Numbered from the stretch's first letter, positions 26,085 to 37,200 are shown. The stretch: DNA of 64,000 bases from Aquibium oceanicum (GCF_001889605.1 NZ_CP018171.1:3494501-3558500); one strand, 5' to 3'. Notes: generated by a model not told the origin, from the sequence alone. Made by a program: numbers and translations.

Positions 26085-28313
26085 ATGAACATCCCCAACA
26101 CCGTTCCCATCACCCCGGAACTGATCGCCGCGCACGGGCTCAAGCCGGACGAATTCCAGCGCATCCTCGACCTGATCGGGCGCGAGCCGAGTTTCACCGA
26201 GCTCGGCATCTTCTCGGCGATGTGGAACGAGCACTGCTCCTACAAATCGTCCAAGAAATGGCTGCGCACACTCCCGACCAGCGGTCCGAGGGTCATCCAG
26301 GGGCCGGGCGAGAATGCCGGCGTGGTCGACATCGGCGACGGCGACTGCGTGGTCTTCAAGATGGAGAGCCACAACCATCCCTCCTTCATCGAGCCCTACC
26401 AGGGGGCGGCGACGGGGGTCGGCGGCATCCTGCGCGACGTCTTCACCATGGGCGCGCGGCCGATCGCGGCGATGAACGCACTTCGCTTCGGCGCACCGGA
26501 CCATCCGAAGACGAAACATCTCGTGGCCGGCGTGGTGGCGGGCGTCGGAGGCTACGGCAATTCCTTCGGCGTGCCGACGGTCGGCGGCGAAGTGAACTTC
26601 GATCCGCGCTACAACGGCAACATCCTCGTCAACGCTTTCGCCGCGGGCCTCGCGAAGACCGACGCGATCTTCTACTCGAAGGCCGAGGGCGTTGGACTGC
26701 CGGTCGTCTACCTCGGCGCCAAGACCGGCCGTGACGGTGTCGGCGGCGCCACGATGGCCTCGGCCGAGTTCGACGAGAGCATCGAGGAGAAGCGCCCGAC
26801 CGTGCAGGTCGGCGATCCGTTCACGGAAAAATGCCTGCTGGAAGCCTGCCTCGAACTGATGGCCTCGGGCGCCGTCATCGCCATCCAGGACATGGGCGCG
26901 GCGGGCCTGACCTGCTCGGCCGTGGAAATGGGTGCCAAGGGCGATCTCGGCATCCGACTCGAACTCGACCAGGTGCCGGTACGCGAGGAGCGCATGTCGG
27001 CCTACGAGATGATGCTGTCGGAGAGCCAGGAGCGGATGCTCATGGTGCTGCGCCCCGAAAAGGAGGAGGAAGCGAAGGCGATCTTCCGCAAATGGGGCCT
27101 CGACTTCGCCGTCGTGGGCCGCACGACCGACGACCTGCGCTTTCGCATCCACCACCAGGGCGACGAGGTCGCGAACCTGCCGATCAAGGAACTCGGCGAC
27201 GAGGCGCCGGAGTACGATCGCCCCTGGGCCGAGCCGAAGGCCCCTTCCCCGCTCGCGGCCGATGACATCCCGCAGGCGGACGTCGCCGATTCCCTCCTGA
27301 AGCTGCTCGGTTCGCCCGACCTGTCGAGCCGGCGCTGGGTGTGGGAACAGTACGACACGCTGATCCAGGGCAATTCGCTGCAGATGCCCGGGGGCGATGC
27401 CGGCGTCGTGCGCGTCGAGGGGCATCCAACGAAGGCACTCGCCTTCGCATCCGACGTCACGCCTCGCTACTGCGAAGCCGACCCCTACGAGGGCGGCAAG
27501 CAGGCGGTCGCCGAATGCTGGCGCAATCTCACAGCGACCGGCGCCCTGCCGCTTGCCGCGACGGACAACCTGAACTTCGGCAATCCCGAGCGGCCCGAAA
27601 TCATGGGCCAGTTGGTGCGCGCCATCGCCGGCATCGGCGACGCCTGCCGCGCGCTGGAATTCCCGATCGTGTCGGGCAACGTCTCGCTCTACAACGAGAC
27701 AAGCGGGACGGGCATTCCGCCGACGCCGACAATTGCTGGCGTCGGGCTGCTCCCGGACTGGTCGAAGATGGCGCGGATCGGGTTCGCCGCGCCAGGACAG
27801 ATGATCCTGCTCGTCGGCGCGCCGCCCTCGTGGGGAACGCATCTCGGCCAGTCGGTCTACCTGCGCGATATCCACGGCCGTGCGGACGGGCCACCGCCGC
27901 CCGTCGACCTGGCGCACGAGAAGAAGGTCGGCGATCATGTCCGCTCGCTCATCGAGCGCGGCATCGTGACCGCCGCGCACGACCTGTCGGACGGCGGCCT
28001 GGCGGTCGCGCTAGCGGAGATGGCCATGGCATCGGGCATCGGGGCAACCATTCCCGGACTGGTCGACGCCGACCCGGTTTCCGTCTTCTTCGGCGAGGAC
28101 CAGGGGCGCTATCTGCTGACGCTCGGCATCGACCCCGACGGCGACGAATGGGACGCGTTGCGGGCCGAACAGGAGGGCCTCGGCATCTTCGCGCCGTGGA
28201 TCGGGTCGACGGGCGGGACTTCCTTGAAGCTCGGCGAGGCGCGTGCGATACCGGTCGGCGAATTGAAGGCCGCGCACGAATCCTGGTTCCCCGGGTTCAT
28301 GGACTGCAACTGA
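26085..28313 (+). CDS. purL: phosphoribosylformylglycinamidine synthase subunit PurL
   Basis: 742-residue small-type PurL, which uses ATP and ammonia from PurQ to make FGAM in purine synthesis. Landmarks are [32 protein letters not shown] (metal and substrate binding), [12 protein letters not shown] and [13 protein letters not shown] at the start of the second half. The start [10 protein letters not shown] at 26085 gives the normal length; the longer upstream frame runs back into the MocR gene. purS and purQ are not in the window. bolA follows after 14 bases. Confidence 0.96.
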   Translation: MNIPNTVPITPELIAAHGLKPDEFQRILDLIGREPSFTELGIFSAMWNEHCSYKSSKKWLRTLPTSGPRVIQGPGENAGVVDIGDGDCVVFKMESHNHPSFIEPYQGAATGVGGILRDVFTMGARPIAAMNALRFGAPDHPKTKHLVAGVVAGVGGYGNSFGVPTVGGEVNFDPRYNGNILVNAFAAGLAKTDAIFYSKAEGVGLPVVYLGAKTGRDGVGGATMASAEFDESIEEKRPTVQVGDPFTEKCLLEACLELMASGAVIAIQDMGAAGLTCSAVEMGAKGDLGIRLELDQVPVREERMSAYEMMLSESQERMLMVLRPEKEEEAKAIFRKWGLDFAVVGRTTDDLRFRIHHQGDEVANLPIKELGDEAPEYDRPWAEPKAPSPLAADDIPQADVADSLLKLLGSPDLSSRRWVWEQYDTLIQGNSLQMPGGDAGVVRVEGHPTKALAFASDVTPRYCEADPYEGGKQAVAECWRNLTATGALPLAATDNLNFGNPERPEIMGQLVRAIAGIGDACRALEFPIVSGNVSLYNETSGTGIPPTPTIAGVGLLPDWSKMARIGFAAPGQMILLVGAPPSWGTHLGQSVYLRDIHGRADGPPPPVDLAHEKKVGDHVRSLIERGIVTAAHDLSDGGLAVALAEMAMASGIGATIPGLVDADPVSVFFGEDQGRYLLTLGIDPDGDEWDALRAEQEGLGIFAPWIGSTGGTSLKLGEARAIPVGELKAAHESWFPGFMDCN

Positions 28314-28327
28314 CCGAGGTTTTCGCC

Positions 28328-28561
28328 ATGCCCATGAATGCGCACGACATCGAACGGATGATCAAGGACGCGATACCGGACGCGAAGGTGACGATTCGCG
28401 ACCTCGCCGGCGACGGCGACCACTATGCGGCGGAGGTCGTGGCCGAGAGTTTTCGCGGCAAGTCGCGCGTGAAGCAGCACCAGATGGTATACGACGCGCT
28501 GAAGGGCAACATGGGCGGCGTGCTGCATGCACTGGCGCTGCAGACCAGCGCGCCGGACTGA
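28328..28561 (+). CDS. bolA: BolA-family protein
   Basis: 77-residue BolA/IbaG-type protein: [46 protein letters not shown]. The HxxVYDAL segment contains the conserved His that ligates an iron-sulfur cluster with monothiol glutaredoxins. grxD is the next gene, so the two likely form a [2Fe-2S] BolA-Grx complex for iron homeostasis or cluster delivery. The order purL-bolA-grxD is common in this bacterial order. Confidence 0.92.
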   Translation: MPMNAHDIERMIKDAIPDAKVTIRDLAGDGDHYAAEVVAESFRGKSRVKQHQMVYDALKGNMGGVLHALALQTSAPD

Positions 28562-28701
28562 GCGCGCCAGGACAATCGCCCAAGCCGCGGAATGGCGGCA
28601 AGCGGGCCACGGAACTCGACAATCGGGCGGCTGTATTCTATCTATGGGGTCAATCCCCCTTCCAATCTCCGGCCTTGAACCGGACGAACGAGGAACAAGC
28701 A

Positions 28702-29037
28702 ATGAGCGCGATCAACCAGTTCATCGACAACGAAGTGAAGAGCAACGACGTCGTCCTTTTCATGAAGGGCACCCCGGGCTTCCCGCAGTGCGGCTTCTCC
28801 GGTCAGGTCGTGCAGATCCTCGATTACGTCGGCGTCGACTACAAGGGCGTGAACATCCTGACCTCGGACGAACTGCGCCAGGGCATCAAGGAATATTCCA
28901 ACTGGCCGACCATCCCGCAGCTATACGTGAAGGGCGAGTTCGTCGGCGGATGCGACATCATCCGCGAGATGTTCCAGGCCGGCGAGTTGCAGAGCTTCCT
29001 CGACGAGAAGGGCATCAGCGTCAAGGGCGCCGCCTGA
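28702..29037 (+). CDS. grxD: monothiol glutaredoxin (Grx4 type)
   Basis: 111-residue CGFS glutaredoxin; the active cysteine is Cys30 in [32 protein letters not shown] is the glutathione-binding part. It carries and transfers [2Fe-2S] clusters and partners with BolA, encoded 140 bases upstream. The ATG at 28702 has GAGGAACA upstream. A hairpin terminator follows. Confidence 0.95.
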   Translation: MSAINQFIDNEVKSNDVVLFMKGTPGFPQCGFSGQVVQILDYVGVDYKGVNILTSDELRQGIKEYSNWPTIPQLYVKGEFVGGCDIIREMFQAGELQSFLDEKGISVKGAA

Positions 29038-29090
29038 CCTCCATCAAGGCATAGCTGCCGGACCACGTCCGGTATCGTTTGAACGAAAAT

Positions 29091-29118
29091 GCGCCGCAAG
29101 CCGGCGCGTTTTCTTTTT
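29091..29118 (+). terminator. rho-independent terminator after grxD
   Basis: GCGCCG (29091-29096) pairs with CGGCGC (29102-29107) around a 5-base loop, followed by a T-rich tract. It also argues that the next gene starts downstream at 29145 and not at the in-frame codon at 29079. Confidence 0.8.
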
Positions 29119-29144
29119 CGTCTTCACTTTTTCGGTGGTTGGCC

Positions 29145-30392
29145 ATGGACCAGAAGGTTCCCGCTCCAGCAAAGGCTGCGTCCTTGCTGACGATCCCGCG
29201 CTGGGAGTTCATCGCGCTCGCCGCCGCCATGATGGCGCTGAACGCGCTCGCCATCGACGTGATGCTGATCGCTCTCCAGCAGATCGGGGCCAGCCTGATG
29301 GTCGACGACGAGAACGCCAGGCAATACGTCGTCACGGCCTATGTGGTCGGCTTCGGGATGATGCAGCTCTTCTTCGGTCCGATCTCGGACCGCTTCGGCC
29401 GCCGCGGACCATTGCTTGCCGGCCTTTCCGTCTACGTCGTGGCCGCCTTCGCCTGTGCTTTCGCGCCGAGCTTCACGGTGCTCCTGCTGCTGCGCTTCGT
29501 CCAGGGTCTCGGGGCGGCGGCGACCCGCGTCATCGCGGTGTCGATCGTGCGCGACGTCTATGGCGGACGCGCCATGGCCGAGGTCATGTCGCTCGTCTTC
29601 ATGGTGTTCATGATCATCCCGATCGTCGCGCCGGGCATCGGACAGGTCATCATGCTGTTTTCGGAATGGCACATGATCTTCGTCTTCATCGGCGTGGTTT
29701 CGGGCGCCTTCACGCTGTGGACGTGGCTGCGGCTGCCGGAGACGCTGCGCGAGGAAAACCGGCGCCCGTTCACTTTGGCGAGCGTGGCCCAGAGTTTCCG
29801 CATGGTCGTCACCAACCGGGTGGCGATCTGCTACACGGTCGCCATGACGGCGGTGTTCGGCGCGCTGTTCGGCTTCATCAATTCCGCGCAGCAGGTCTAC
29901 ATCGGCATCTACGACACGGGCGAACTGTTCCCGGTCTACTTCGCCGCCGTGGCCGGCATGATGGCGGTGTCGTCGTTCCTCAATTCGCGCCTCGTCGGCC
30001 GGATCGGCATGCGGCGCCTCGCGCACGGCGCGCTGATCGGCTTCGTCGCGGTCAACACGATCGCCTTCGTCCTGTCCCTGCTCGGCCCGGTTCCGTTCTG
30101 GCTGTTCCTGGCGCTGTTCTCGATCGCGATGATGCAGTTCAGCTGGATCGGGTCCAACTTCAACGCGCTCGCAATGGAACCGCTCGGCCATGTCGCAGGA
30201 ACGGCCTCCTCGGTGCAGGGCTTCCTCCAGACGGTCGGCGGAGGCGTCATCGGAGCGGCGATCGGGCAGGCCTTCGACGGAACGGTCGTGCCGCTGGCGG
30301 GAGGATACTTCTTCGCTTCGCTGGTCGCGCTCGTCATGACCCTGGTGGCGGAAAAGGGCAGGCTCTTCGAGCCGCACAACCCGCCGCTCTAG
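29145..30392 (+). CDS. Bcr/CflA-type MFS drug efflux transporter
   Basis: 415-residue major facilitator with about 12 membrane segments. [17 protein letters not shown] is the MFS loop 2-3 signature, and [24 protein letters not shown] with the following segments matches the Bcr/CflA drug-export group. The natural substrate is unknown. I start at [10 protein letters not shown] because the terminator of grxD lies in the upstream extension. Its stop codon overlaps that of the convergent ttcA gene in a shared CTAG. Confidence 0.88.
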   Translation: MDQKVPAPAKAASLLTIPRWEFIALAAAMMALNALAIDVMLIALQQIGASLMVDDENARQYVVTAYVVGFGMMQLFFGPISDRFGRRGPLLAGLSVYVVAAFACAFAPSFTVLLLLRFVQGLGAAATRVIAVSIVRDVYGGRAMAEVMSLVFMVFMIIPIVAPGIGQVIMLFSEWHMIFVFIGVVSGAFTLWTWLRLPETLREENRRPFTLASVAQSFRMVVTNRVAICYTVAMTAVFGALFGFINSAQQVYIGIYDTGELFPVYFAAVAGMMAVSSFLNSRLVGRIGMRRLAHGALIGFVAVNTIAFVLSLLGPVPFWLFLALFSIAMMQFSWIGSNFNALAMEPLGHVAGTASSVQGFLQTVGGGVIGAAIGQAFDGTVVPLAGGYFFASLVALVMTLVAEKGRLFEPHNPPL

Positions 30393-31249
30393 GGATTTTC
30401 ATCAGGGCGGCTGGACAGCGCGGCGAAATCGAAGAGCTTGCGGTCGAGCAGGTGGCTCGGCCGCACGTTCGCCAGCGCGCGGATCATGGTATCGCGGCGG
30501 CCCGGCATGCGGGCCTCGATGTCGTCAAGCATCGCCTTCATGGCATTGCGCTGCAGACCTTCCTGGCTGCCGCAGAGATCGCAGGGGATGATCGGGAAGC
30601 GCATGGCGTCGGCGAAGCGCGCGAGATCCTTCTCGCCGCAATAGGCGAGCGGCCGCAGCACCATCACGTCGCCGTCGTCGTTCACGAGCTTCGGCGGCAT
30701 GGCCGCCATGCGTCCTCCATGGAAGAGGTTCATGAAGAACGTCTCCAGGATGTCGTCGCGATGGTGCCCGAGCACCAGGGCCGAGCACCCCTCCTCCCGG
30801 GCGATCCGGTAGAGGTGCCCACGCCGCAGCCGCGAGCAGAGCGAGCAATAGGTACTGCCCTGCGGCAGCTTGTCGGTTACTATCGAAAAGGTGTCGCGGT
30901 ACTCGATCCGGTGCGGAACGCCGACCGAGGCGAGATAGTCCGGCAGCACGTGCTTGGGAAAGTTGGGCTGGCCCTGATCGAGATTGCAGGCCAGCAACTC
31001 GACCGGCAGCATGCCGCGCCACTTCAGGTCGAGCAGCAGTGCGAGAAGTCCGTAGGAATCCTTGCCGCCCGACAGCGCCACGAGCCAGCGCTGGCCAGGC
31101 GTGGCCATGGCGAAATCGTCCATCGCCTGCCGCGCGTTGCGCAGCAGCCGCTTTCGCAGCTTGTTGAACTCGACCGATTTCGGCGCCGCTTGGAAGAGCG
31201 GATGCGATCCGGCATCTTCCGTTTCCGCCGGTGCGACGATCATGTTCAT
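30389..31249 (-). CDS. ttcA: tRNA 2-thiocytidine(32) synthetase TtcA
   Basis: 286-residue PP-loop ATPase that adds sulfur to C32 of certain tRNAs. [14 protein letters not shown] is the PP-loop. The CSLC and CDLC pairs are the cysteine motifs that hold the iron-sulfur cluster. [19 protein letters not shown] is a further family signature. Length is normal for the group. It lies downstream of rpsD on the same strand but is separated by rpsD's terminator region. Confidence 0.95.
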   Translation of the reverse strand: MNMIVAPAETEDAGSHPLFQAAPKSVEFNKLRKRLLRNARQAMDDFAMATPGQRWLVALSGGKDSYGLLALLLDLKWRGMLPVELLACNLDQGQPNFPKHVLPDYLASVGVPHRIEYRDTFSIVTDKLPQGSTYCSLCSRLRRGHLYRIAREEGCSALVLGHHRDDILETFFMNLFHGGRMAAMPPKLVNDDGDVMVLRPLAYCGEKDLARFADAMRFPIIPCDLCGSQEGLQRNAMKAMLDDIEARMPGRRDTMIRALANVRPSHLLDRKLFDFAALSSRPDENP

Positions 31250-31298
31250 GGCCTGTCTCCCGGAACTGTTCCGACGGGACTACCCGAGGCCCCGCGCA

Positions 31299-31325
31299 AA
31301 GAAAAGGCCGCCTGGGCGGCGGCCT
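31299..31325 (-). terminator. rho-independent terminator after rpsD
   Basis: On the minus strand AGGCCGCC pairs with GGCGGCCT (31318-31325 with 31305-31312) around a 5-base loop, followed by TTTTCTTT. It lies 27 bases past the rpsD stop. Confidence 0.87.
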
Positions 31326-31352
31326 GATCCAAACCGGCGATCGATGCCGAAA

Positions 31353-31970
31353 TCAGCGCGAGTAGTACTCGACGACGAGGTTCGGTTCCATCTGGACCGC
31401 GTAGGGCACGTCGCCCAGCGCCGGCACGCGTCCGTACTTGGCCGTCATCTTGGTGTGATCCACCTCGATGTAGTCCGGCACGTCGCGCTCGGCGAGCTGG
31501 ACGGCTTCGAGCACGATCACGAGCTGCTTCGACTTCTCGCGCACCTCGATCACGTCGCCCGGCTTGCAGCGGTAGGACGGGATGTTGGTGCGGCGGCCGT
31601 TGACGTTGATGTGGCCGTGATTGATGAACTGGCGCGCCGACCAGATCGTCGGGACGAACTTCGCGCGGTAGACGACGGCGTCGAGACGCGACTCGAGCAG
31701 GCCGATCAGGTTCTCCGACGTGTCGCCACGGCGGCGGTTGGCCTCCTCGTAGGTCTTGCGGAACTGCTTCTCGGAGATGTCGCCGTAGTGGCCCTTCAGC
31801 TTCTGCTTGGCGCGGAGCTGCAGACCGAAGTCGGACAGCTTGCCCTTGCGCCGCTGGCCATGCTGGCCGGGACCGTATTCGCGCTTGTTGACCGGAGACT
31901 TCGGGCGTCCCCAGATGTTTTCGCCGAGACGGCGGTCGATCTTGTATTTTGCAGACTGGCGTTTGCTCAT
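31353..31970 (-). CDS. rpsD: 30S ribosomal protein S4
   Basis: 205-residue primary 16S rRNA-binding protein that nucleates small-subunit assembly. [20 protein letters not shown] at the start and the S4 RNA-binding domain ([35 protein letters not shown]) are clear. The ATG at 31970 has AAGGGAA upstream. As in other alphaproteobacteria it stands alone, away from the main ribosomal operon. Confidence 0.97.
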   Translation of the reverse strand: MSKRQSAKYKIDRRLGENIWGRPKSPVNKREYGPGQHGQRRKGKLSDFGLQLRAKQKLKGHYGDISEKQFRKTYEEANRRRGDTSENLIGLLESRLDAVVYRAKFVPTIWSARQFINHGHINVNGRRTNIPSYRCKPGDVIEVREKSKQLVIVLEAVQLAERDVPDYIEVDHTKMTAKYGRVPALGDVPYAVQMEPNLVVEYYSR

Positions 31971-32165
31971 CGCATTCCCTTTCAAGCGATAGCGCCCGGA
32001 CCGAAAGGATCCGGGCAAAGGAAACGCGCCCTCCTCTGGCTCCCGTTTTCGGAGCCTGACAGGATCCGTTCGCACGCTGCGACAGACCCGCGGGACACGT
32101 CAAAGTAATACACCGGCCCTCGCGGACCGGTGCGGTAGGCTCACTAGGCCATCACGGTTGCGAAG

Positions 32166-33206
32166 TCAACGACCGCGATTGGGGTTCGTCATCGGGTTCG
32201 GCGCGGCAGGCTCCGGCTTCTTCGTCTCTTCCACGGTCGAGACCACGGAGACCGTCTTCACCGGCGCGTCGGCCTTCTTCTTGACCGAACGGCTCGCGGA
32301 GGCGCGCGCCTTGCTCTTGCCGCCGACGAAGCTCTTGTAGATGTATCCGGTGCGGCCGTCATAGACCACCTTGCACCAGGAATCGCAGCCGAGGAGTTCG
32401 ACACCGGCTCCGCCCGGAATGACGAGGATCACGCGGTTCTCGTCCCCGGGACCCGAGCGCATGTTAACGGCGGTGTTAACGCGGGACTGCCTGGCATCGG
32501 GAGCCGGATCGGCCGGCGCCTTGACCTTGGTGGCGGCGGGATCGATCGACCCGGTCTTTTCGTCGCCGGTGGCGTCCTGCTCGGGCAATTTGCCGGCATC
32601 CGCTGACGCATAGGCGAGCAGGTCCGGAGAAGACGCTTCGTCCCGCTTCGTCGCCCTGTCGCCTTTAACGAGGGATTTCATCGCGGCGAGCGCGGCCGCG
32701 CCGGATGGCGCCGACGACTTCGCCCAGCGCGGATCGTTCGCAGGCGGGATCGCGACCGCAACCTTCTGTGGTGGGGTCGCGTCGGCTGCCGACTTTTCGG
32801 CCTCATCCTTCGCGTCGGCTTCCGCAGCGACGTTGGGCGCGGTTACCGCAGCAATTTCGCCGTCAGTTTCCTCTTGTGCGCTTTCAGCGCCCGGCTCGCC
32901 TGCGTTGGCAGCCGTCAGCGAGACCGCGGATTCATCGGCAAGCGGCGTTCCGGGCATCATGTAGGCGAATGTCGCGGCCAGGGCCGCCGTGGTGCCGACC
33001 AGGGCCGATATGACCGGCAGGGCGAAACCCCGGCCCCGGCTGGGTCTATGCTGCGGAAGGAATATCGCCACCGGCTTTTCCTGAGCCGGCCTGAAAACCC
33101 GTCGCGAATTGGTGTCGTCGTATTTAGCCGTCACACGCCCTTCTCCACGCAGAACCGATGTCATTCCCGACAATGGGTACAGCGCCCCCGCACCGTCATT
33201 GTTCAT
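32166..33206 (-). CDS. SH3-domain membrane-anchored protein
   Basis: 346-residue protein with a cytosolic N-terminal tail of about 65 residues, one membrane segment (FALPVISALVGTTAALAATF), a long Ala/Glu/Asp-rich low-complexity periplasmic linker, and a bacterial SH3 domain at about residues 240-300 (VNTAVNMRSGPG, LLGCDSWCKVVYDGRTGYIYKSFV). The last part is basic, then Pro-rich. Such proteins bind peptidoglycan or act in envelope stress. I chose the ATG at 33206 (GAGGGGCCGGGACG upstream); another ATG at 33164 is possible. Confidence 0.75.
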   Translation of the reverse strand: MNNDGAGALYPLSGMTSVLRGEGRVTAKYDDTNSRRVFRPAQEKPVAIFLPQHRPSRGRGFALPVISALVGTTAALAATFAYMMPGTPLADESAVSLTAANAGEPGAESAQEETDGEIAAVTAPNVAAEADAKDEAEKSAADATPPQKVAVAIPPANDPRWAKSSAPSGAAALAAMKSLVKGDRATKRDEASSPDLLAYASADAGKLPEQDATGDEKTGSIDPAATKVKAPADPAPDARQSRVNTAVNMRSGPGDENRVILVIPGGAGVELLGCDSWCKVVYDGRTGYIYKSFVGGKSKARASASRSVKKKADAPVKTVSVVSTVEETKKPEPAAPNPMTNPNRGR

Positions 33207-33451
33207 CGTCCCGGCCCCTCGGCCGGCGGTCCCATGGATGTTGCGGTCCGGAACCCGTGCACTGACGCTTCTGGGGGCGGAATGTGGCAATCATTTGTTA
33301 GCAATCGGGAATTGGAGGTCTGGCAGGCGGTATTCCGCTGCATTTCCCGTGGAAATCCCTGCCCTTGCCGATCGAACGTGAACCGCTTCACAGCCTCGCG
33401 CCCGCCGATGCGGGATGATTCGCGCATCCACCCTGGATACGGGAGATCGCG

Positions 33452-34153
33452 ATGAATCCCTGGACACGGGCCTGCATCGGCGCGCTGGGCGGGTTTGCGG
33501 CGTGGCTGTCGAAGCTCCTGGCCCTCGATGCAGCGACATTGAACCAGTTCGTCGAGCAGCAATTGTGGCTCCAGGCCGCCGACCTCAAGGTCAGCGTCTT
33601 CATCATCCTGCCGGTGCTCGTCTTCCTCGGCGCCGTGATCGCCTGGCTCACTGAAGAGAGCCTCCGGATCAAGCTGTTCGCCATCGGCGTGTCCGCTCCG
33701 GCGATCATCGCGCCCTGGACGGCCAAATCCACCATGAACGACATCGCTCTGCTGGAATCGATCGCGCTGGTCCAACCCGCCTACGCCCAGACGAAGGACG
33801 CGCGCCAGCAGGGTGTCGTCGACGGACTGAAGGTGCTCCTGGGCATCACCGAAATCCCCGATCCCAAAGAGGAACGCTACTGGGTCATCGTCGGCGCGTT
33901 CTCGGATCTCGACCAGGCCTATCTGCTGGCCAACGAGATCAACCACGCACACCCGGAACTCGATGCCTTCGTCGGCAGCCGCATGCCGGGCAATCCCCTC
34001 TTTCCGGTCATCGTGGGCGGCAAGGACGGCTACATGACGCTCGCGAACGCCCAGAAGCTCCAGCAACACGTGAACGATCTCGGGCTAAGCAAGGGCGGCG
34101 CCTATCTTTCCGCCTATGCGGAGCGGGTGCCCGAGGACGGCAATCCGAGATGA
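33452..34153 (+). CDS. membrane protein with SPOR-like C-terminus
   Basis: 233-residue protein with one or two hydrophobic segments near residues 50-70 and 75-92 (VSVFIILPVLVFLGAVIAW and KLFAIGVSAPAIIAPW), a linker, and a C-terminal region (RYWVIVGAFSDLDQAYLLAN to ANAQKLQQHVNDLG) that resembles SPOR-type peptidoglycan-binding repeats. I cannot assign a family with certainty. The ATG at 33452 has GGGAGATCG upstream. It is divergent from the SH3-domain gene, and both may act in the periplasm. Confidence 0.65.
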   Translation: MNPWTRACIGALGGFAAWLSKLLALDAATLNQFVEQQLWLQAADLKVSVFIILPVLVFLGAVIAWLTEESLRIKLFAIGVSAPAIIAPWTAKSTMNDIALLESIALVQPAYAQTKDARQQGVVDGLKVLLGITEIPDPKEERYWVIVGAFSDLDQAYLLANEINHAHPELDAFVGSRMPGNPLFPVIVGGKDGYMTLANAQKLQQHVNDLGLSKGGAYLSAYAERVPEDGNPR

Positions 34154-34163
34154 TCCGCTGATT

Positions 34164-34994
34164 TCAAACCCGTGCGGATTCCGGCAGGCGGGCGGCGAGG
34201 CCGAACCCCTGCATGAGGCGCCGCGTCGCGAAATCCGGCGAGCGCGAGGTGAAGACGGCGATGTCGGCATGGGGCGCCGGCTCCCGGCCGGGCCTGTCCT
34301 CCGAGTACGCTGGGTCTCGCGGCAGGAGCGACAGCGCGCGTCGTGCGATCGCCTCGGCGGGATCCAGCCAGTCTACCGGCCAGGGCGCGGTCTTGCGCAT
34401 CCGGTTCACCAGGAACGGATAATGCGTGCAGGCCAGCACCACGATATCGGTGCGTGCGCCGTCGTGCTCGACGAAGCACGGCTCGATCTCCGCTCTCACC
34501 GCCGCCTCGTCGACGAAGCCCTCGCGCATGTAGGTCTCGGCGAGGGACGCCAGCCTCTCGCTGCCGACGAGACGCACGTGGCATTTGGAGGCCCATTCGT
34601 GGATCAGGTCGCGCGTGTACTGTCGCCGGACGGTGCCCGGCGTGGCGAGTACGGACACCAGTCCGCTGCGGGTCCGCTCGGCGGCCGGCTTTATCGCCGG
34701 CACCGTCCCGACGAAGGGGGTGGCCGGATAGGCCGCGCGCAGGTCGGACAGGACCAGTGTCGAGGCCGTGTTGCAGGCGATCACCGCGATCTCGGGATCG
34801 TGCTCCTCGACCAGCCTGCCGAACAGATCGACGATCCTCGCCCTTAGCGCGTCTTCCTCCCAGGCGCCGTAGGGAAACCCGGCATCGTCGGCGACGTAGA
34901 CGAAGCGGCGGTCCGGCATGAGGACGCGCGCCTCGCGCAGCACCGTGAGGCCGCCGACGCCCGAATCGAAGACGAGGACGGGCCGCTCACGCAT
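34164..34994 (-). CDS. murI: glutamate racemase
   Basis: 276-residue racemase that makes D-glutamate for peptidoglycan. The two catalytic cysteines are visible in [10 protein letters not shown] and [24 protein letters not shown] is the N-terminal substrate-binding motif. The ATG at 34994 lies inside the end of trmJ (8-base overlap), with GGGAGCGG upstream. It is convergent with the SPOR-like gene. Confidence 0.94.
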   Translation of the reverse strand: MRERPVLVFDSGVGGLTVLREARVLMPDRRFVYVADDAGFPYGAWEEDALRARIVDLFGRLVEEHDPEIAVIACNTASTLVLSDLRAAYPATPFVGTVPAIKPAAERTRSGLVSVLATPGTVRRQYTRDLIHEWASKCHVRLVGSERLASLAETYMREGFVDEAAVRAEIEPCFVEHDGARTDIVVLACTHYPFLVNRMRKTAPWPVDWLDPAEAIARRALSLLPRDPAYSEDRPGREPAPHADIAVFTSRSPDFATRRLMQGFGLAARLPESARV

Positions 34995-35838
34995 CGCCGC
35001 TCCCGCCCCGCCCCGACGCGGCGCCATCGTCGAACGCCTTGCGCTCGGGATAACCCGCCCCGCGCGGCTCCTTGGGCGAGAAATAGTCGAGCGACGATAG
35101 CACCCCGCGCAGGACCTTGATCTCGGCCTCGGCGAACCCGGGGCGCGTCAGCACCGAACGCAGGTTGTCGAGCATCTTGGGCTTCTTTTCCGGCGGCCGG
35201 AAATAGCCGCGCACGTCGAGCGCGCGTTCCAGATGCGACAGGAAGGAATGCAGATGCTTGCGCGAGGCGGGTCTCAGGTCCGGCCCCTCGAAGGCGGTCT
35301 GCGTCTCCGTCTCCAACCCCGATTTCATCCACTCGTAGGACATCAGGAGCACCGCCTGGGCGATGTTGAGCGACGAGAAGGCGGGATTGACCGGGAAGGT
35401 GACGATCTCGTCGGCGAGCGACACCTCCTCGTTCGACAGGCCGAATTTCTCGCGGCCGAACAGGATGCCCGTCCTCAGCCCCGCCTCGACGCGGCGCCTG
35501 AGCACCCTGCCCGCTTCGACCGGGCCCTTCACCGGCTTGAAATTATCGCGCGGCCTTGCGGTGGTGGCGAAGACGAAATTGAGGTCGGCCACGGCCTGCT
35601 CCACCGTCTCGAAGACCGCGACGGCGTCGATGACATGGTCGGCGCGGCTGGCGGCCGCCCTCGCCTTCTCGTTCGGCCATCCGTCACGCGGATGCACGAG
35701 CCGAAGCTCGGCAAGGCCGAAATTCGCCATGGCGCGCGCCACCATGCCGATGTTTTCCCCGAGCTGCGGCTCCACGAGGATGATGACGGGACCCTGGAGG
35801 TGGTCCGGCTTGCCGCTTGATAATTCGTTCATGTGCAT
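34987..35838 (-). CDS. trmJ: tRNA/rRNA methyltransferase of the TrmJ (SPOUT) family
   Basis: 283-residue SpoU-type methyltransferase, probably the tRNA Cm32/Um32 2'-O-methylase. [19 protein letters not shown] carries the catalytic Arg-containing motif 1 (ENIG), [15 protein letters not shown] is motif 2, and [22 protein letters not shown] is motif 3 with the knotted SAM site. The C-terminal extension matches TrmJ. Two candidate ATG codons lie at 35838 and 35832; I use the first. Upstream of and overlapping murI. Confidence 0.88.
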   Translation of the reverse strand: MHMNELSSGKPDHLQGPVIILVEPQLGENIGMVARAMANFGLAELRLVHPRDGWPNEKARAAASRADHVIDAVAVFETVEQAVADLNFVFATTARPRDNFKPVKGPVEAGRVLRRRVEAGLRTGILFGREKFGLSNEEVSLADEIVTFPVNPAFSSLNIAQAVLLMSYEWMKSGLETETQTAFEGPDLRPASRKHLHSFLSHLERALDVRGYFRPPEKKPKMLDNLRSVLTRPGFAEAEIKVLRGVLSSLDYFSPKEPRGAGYPERKAFDDGAASGRGGSGDA

Positions 35839-35926
35839 TCGCTGACGAGCAGAGGTGCCGTTTGCGGCAATTCCGCGTCACTGCCATACTCCGAGGCGAA
35901 ATTGAAGCTTCAGCGGGTTTTGACGA

Positions 35927-36304
35927 ATGACGGACGAACTTTCCGAGCGCATCCGTTCGGTGCTGGCTGACGATCCCAATGTCGGCGAGATCCGCATGTT
36001 CGGCGGGCTGTGCTTCACCCTAAACGGAAACATGCTGGTCGGCAGGATGAAGTCCGGGGACCTCCTTGCACGGGTCGGCGTGGAACGGGAGCCCGACGCG
36101 CTTGCGATGGACGGCGCGTCGCGGATGGACTTCACCGGGCGCGGAATGCCGGGGTTCGTCGTCGTCTCGGCGGATGCCCTGCAGGACGACGAGGTGCTGC
36201 GCAGCTGGATCGCGATGGCGACGGCCTATGTCGGACCGATCCCACCCAAGGTAAAGCCGGCACCCAGCGCGAAGAAGAAAGCCGCCAAGGCGAAGACCGC
36301 CTAG
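35927..36304 (+). CDS. TfoX/Sxy N-terminal domain protein
   Basis: 125-residue protein with the TfoX N-terminal domain (RMFGGLCFTLNGNMLVGRM, then GRGMPGFVVV) and a Lys/Ala/Pro-rich tail. In gammaproteobacteria TfoX/Sxy controls competence, but stand-alone N-domain proteins in alphaproteobacteria have no defined role. The stop overlaps that of the convergent hydrolase in a shared CTAG. Confidence 0.85.
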   Translation: MTDELSERIRSVLADDPNVGEIRMFGGLCFTLNGNMLVGRMKSGDLLARVGVEREPDALAMDGASRMDFTGRGMPGFVVVSADALQDDEVLRSWIAMATAYVGPIPPKVKPAPSAKKKAAKAKTA

Positions 36305-37200
36305 CCCGGTGCGACGAACGCCCTGATGGCGGCGGCGACCTCATCGGGCTTCTCGTGCAGGATCCAGTGGCCTGCGCCAGGCACGTGCCGGATCGTCAGC
36401 TCGGGCGCGAAGGCGTCCAGCCCGTCGAGGCAGGCGGTGGTCAGCGCCTCGTCCGCGCCGCCCCACACGACCAAATGCGGCATGCGCACGGTGACCCTTT
36501 CCGGATCGACGGAAAGCAGCGGCACATCGCCCGCTTCTTCGCCCGGTTTGGGCACCACGACCGGTGAGGAATTGTACCAGTGGAGCATGGCTTCCATGGC
36601 GCCGGGCTGCGCCCAGGCGTCCCGATATTCCGCAGCGGCCTTGGGGGTGAGCCAGTCCGTCCTCGAAAAGCCGGCGATCATCTTCATGGTCCGCGCGAAG
36701 CCGTCCTTCGCCATGTGCGCGGCGGCGTCCGGCGCGCGCAGGACATGGAAATACTGGCTCGCCCGGCGCTGCGCCTCGTCCTCGACGATCGCGCGCTGGA
36801 AGCAGACGGGATGCGCGCCGTTCGCGATGACCAGATGGGTCAGCCTGTCCGGATGGGCGAAGGCATAGGCATAGGCGATCGAGGCGCCCCAGTCGTGGCC
36901 AGCGAGAATGAATGGCTTCCCGGGCGACAGGTGCTCGGCCAGCCCGTGCAGATCCTGCACCATGTTGCGGGCGCGATAGGCCTCGACGCCGAGCGGCTTT
37001 GTCGACAGGTTGAAGCCGCGCTGATCCGGCAGGACGACGCGGAAGTCTCCCGCGAGCCTTTCCGCCACCGCGTGCCAGGCGGCCCAGTATTCGGGAAAAC
37101 CATGCAGACAGACGACCAGCGGCGCGTCCTCCGGTCCCAGCGAGGCGCAATGCAGGCTGATCTCGTCGAGATCCACGCGAAAGAACTGGATGTCGGCCAA
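36301..37200 (-). CDS. alpha/beta hydrolase, epoxide-hydrolase-like
   Basis: 299-residue alpha/beta hydrolase. HGFPEYWAAW is the oxyanion loop, GHDWGASIAYAYA carries the nucleophilic Asp typical of soluble epoxide hydrolases and haloacid dehalogenases, and GAGHWILHEKPDEV contains the catalytic His. The substrate is unknown. I start at the TTG at 37200, which has GGGAGGATCG upstream and begins just before the fold (LADIQFFRVD); an upstream start at 37248 would add a poorly conserved leader. Confidence 0.85.
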   Translation of the reverse strand: MADIQFFRVDLDEISLHCASLGPEDAPLVVCLHGFPEYWAAWHAVAERLAGDFRVVLPDQRGFNLSTKPLGVEAYRARNMVQDLHGLAEHLSPGKPFILAGHDWGASIAYAYAFAHPDRLTHLVIANGAHPVCFQRAIVEDEAQRRASQYFHVLRAPDAAAHMAKDGFARTMKMIAGFSRTDWLTPKAAAEYRDAWAQPGAMEAMLHWYNSSPVVVPKPGEEAGDVPLLSVDPERVTVRMPHLVVWGGADEALTTACLDGLDAFAPELTIRHVPGAGHWILHEKPDEVAAAIRAFVAPG

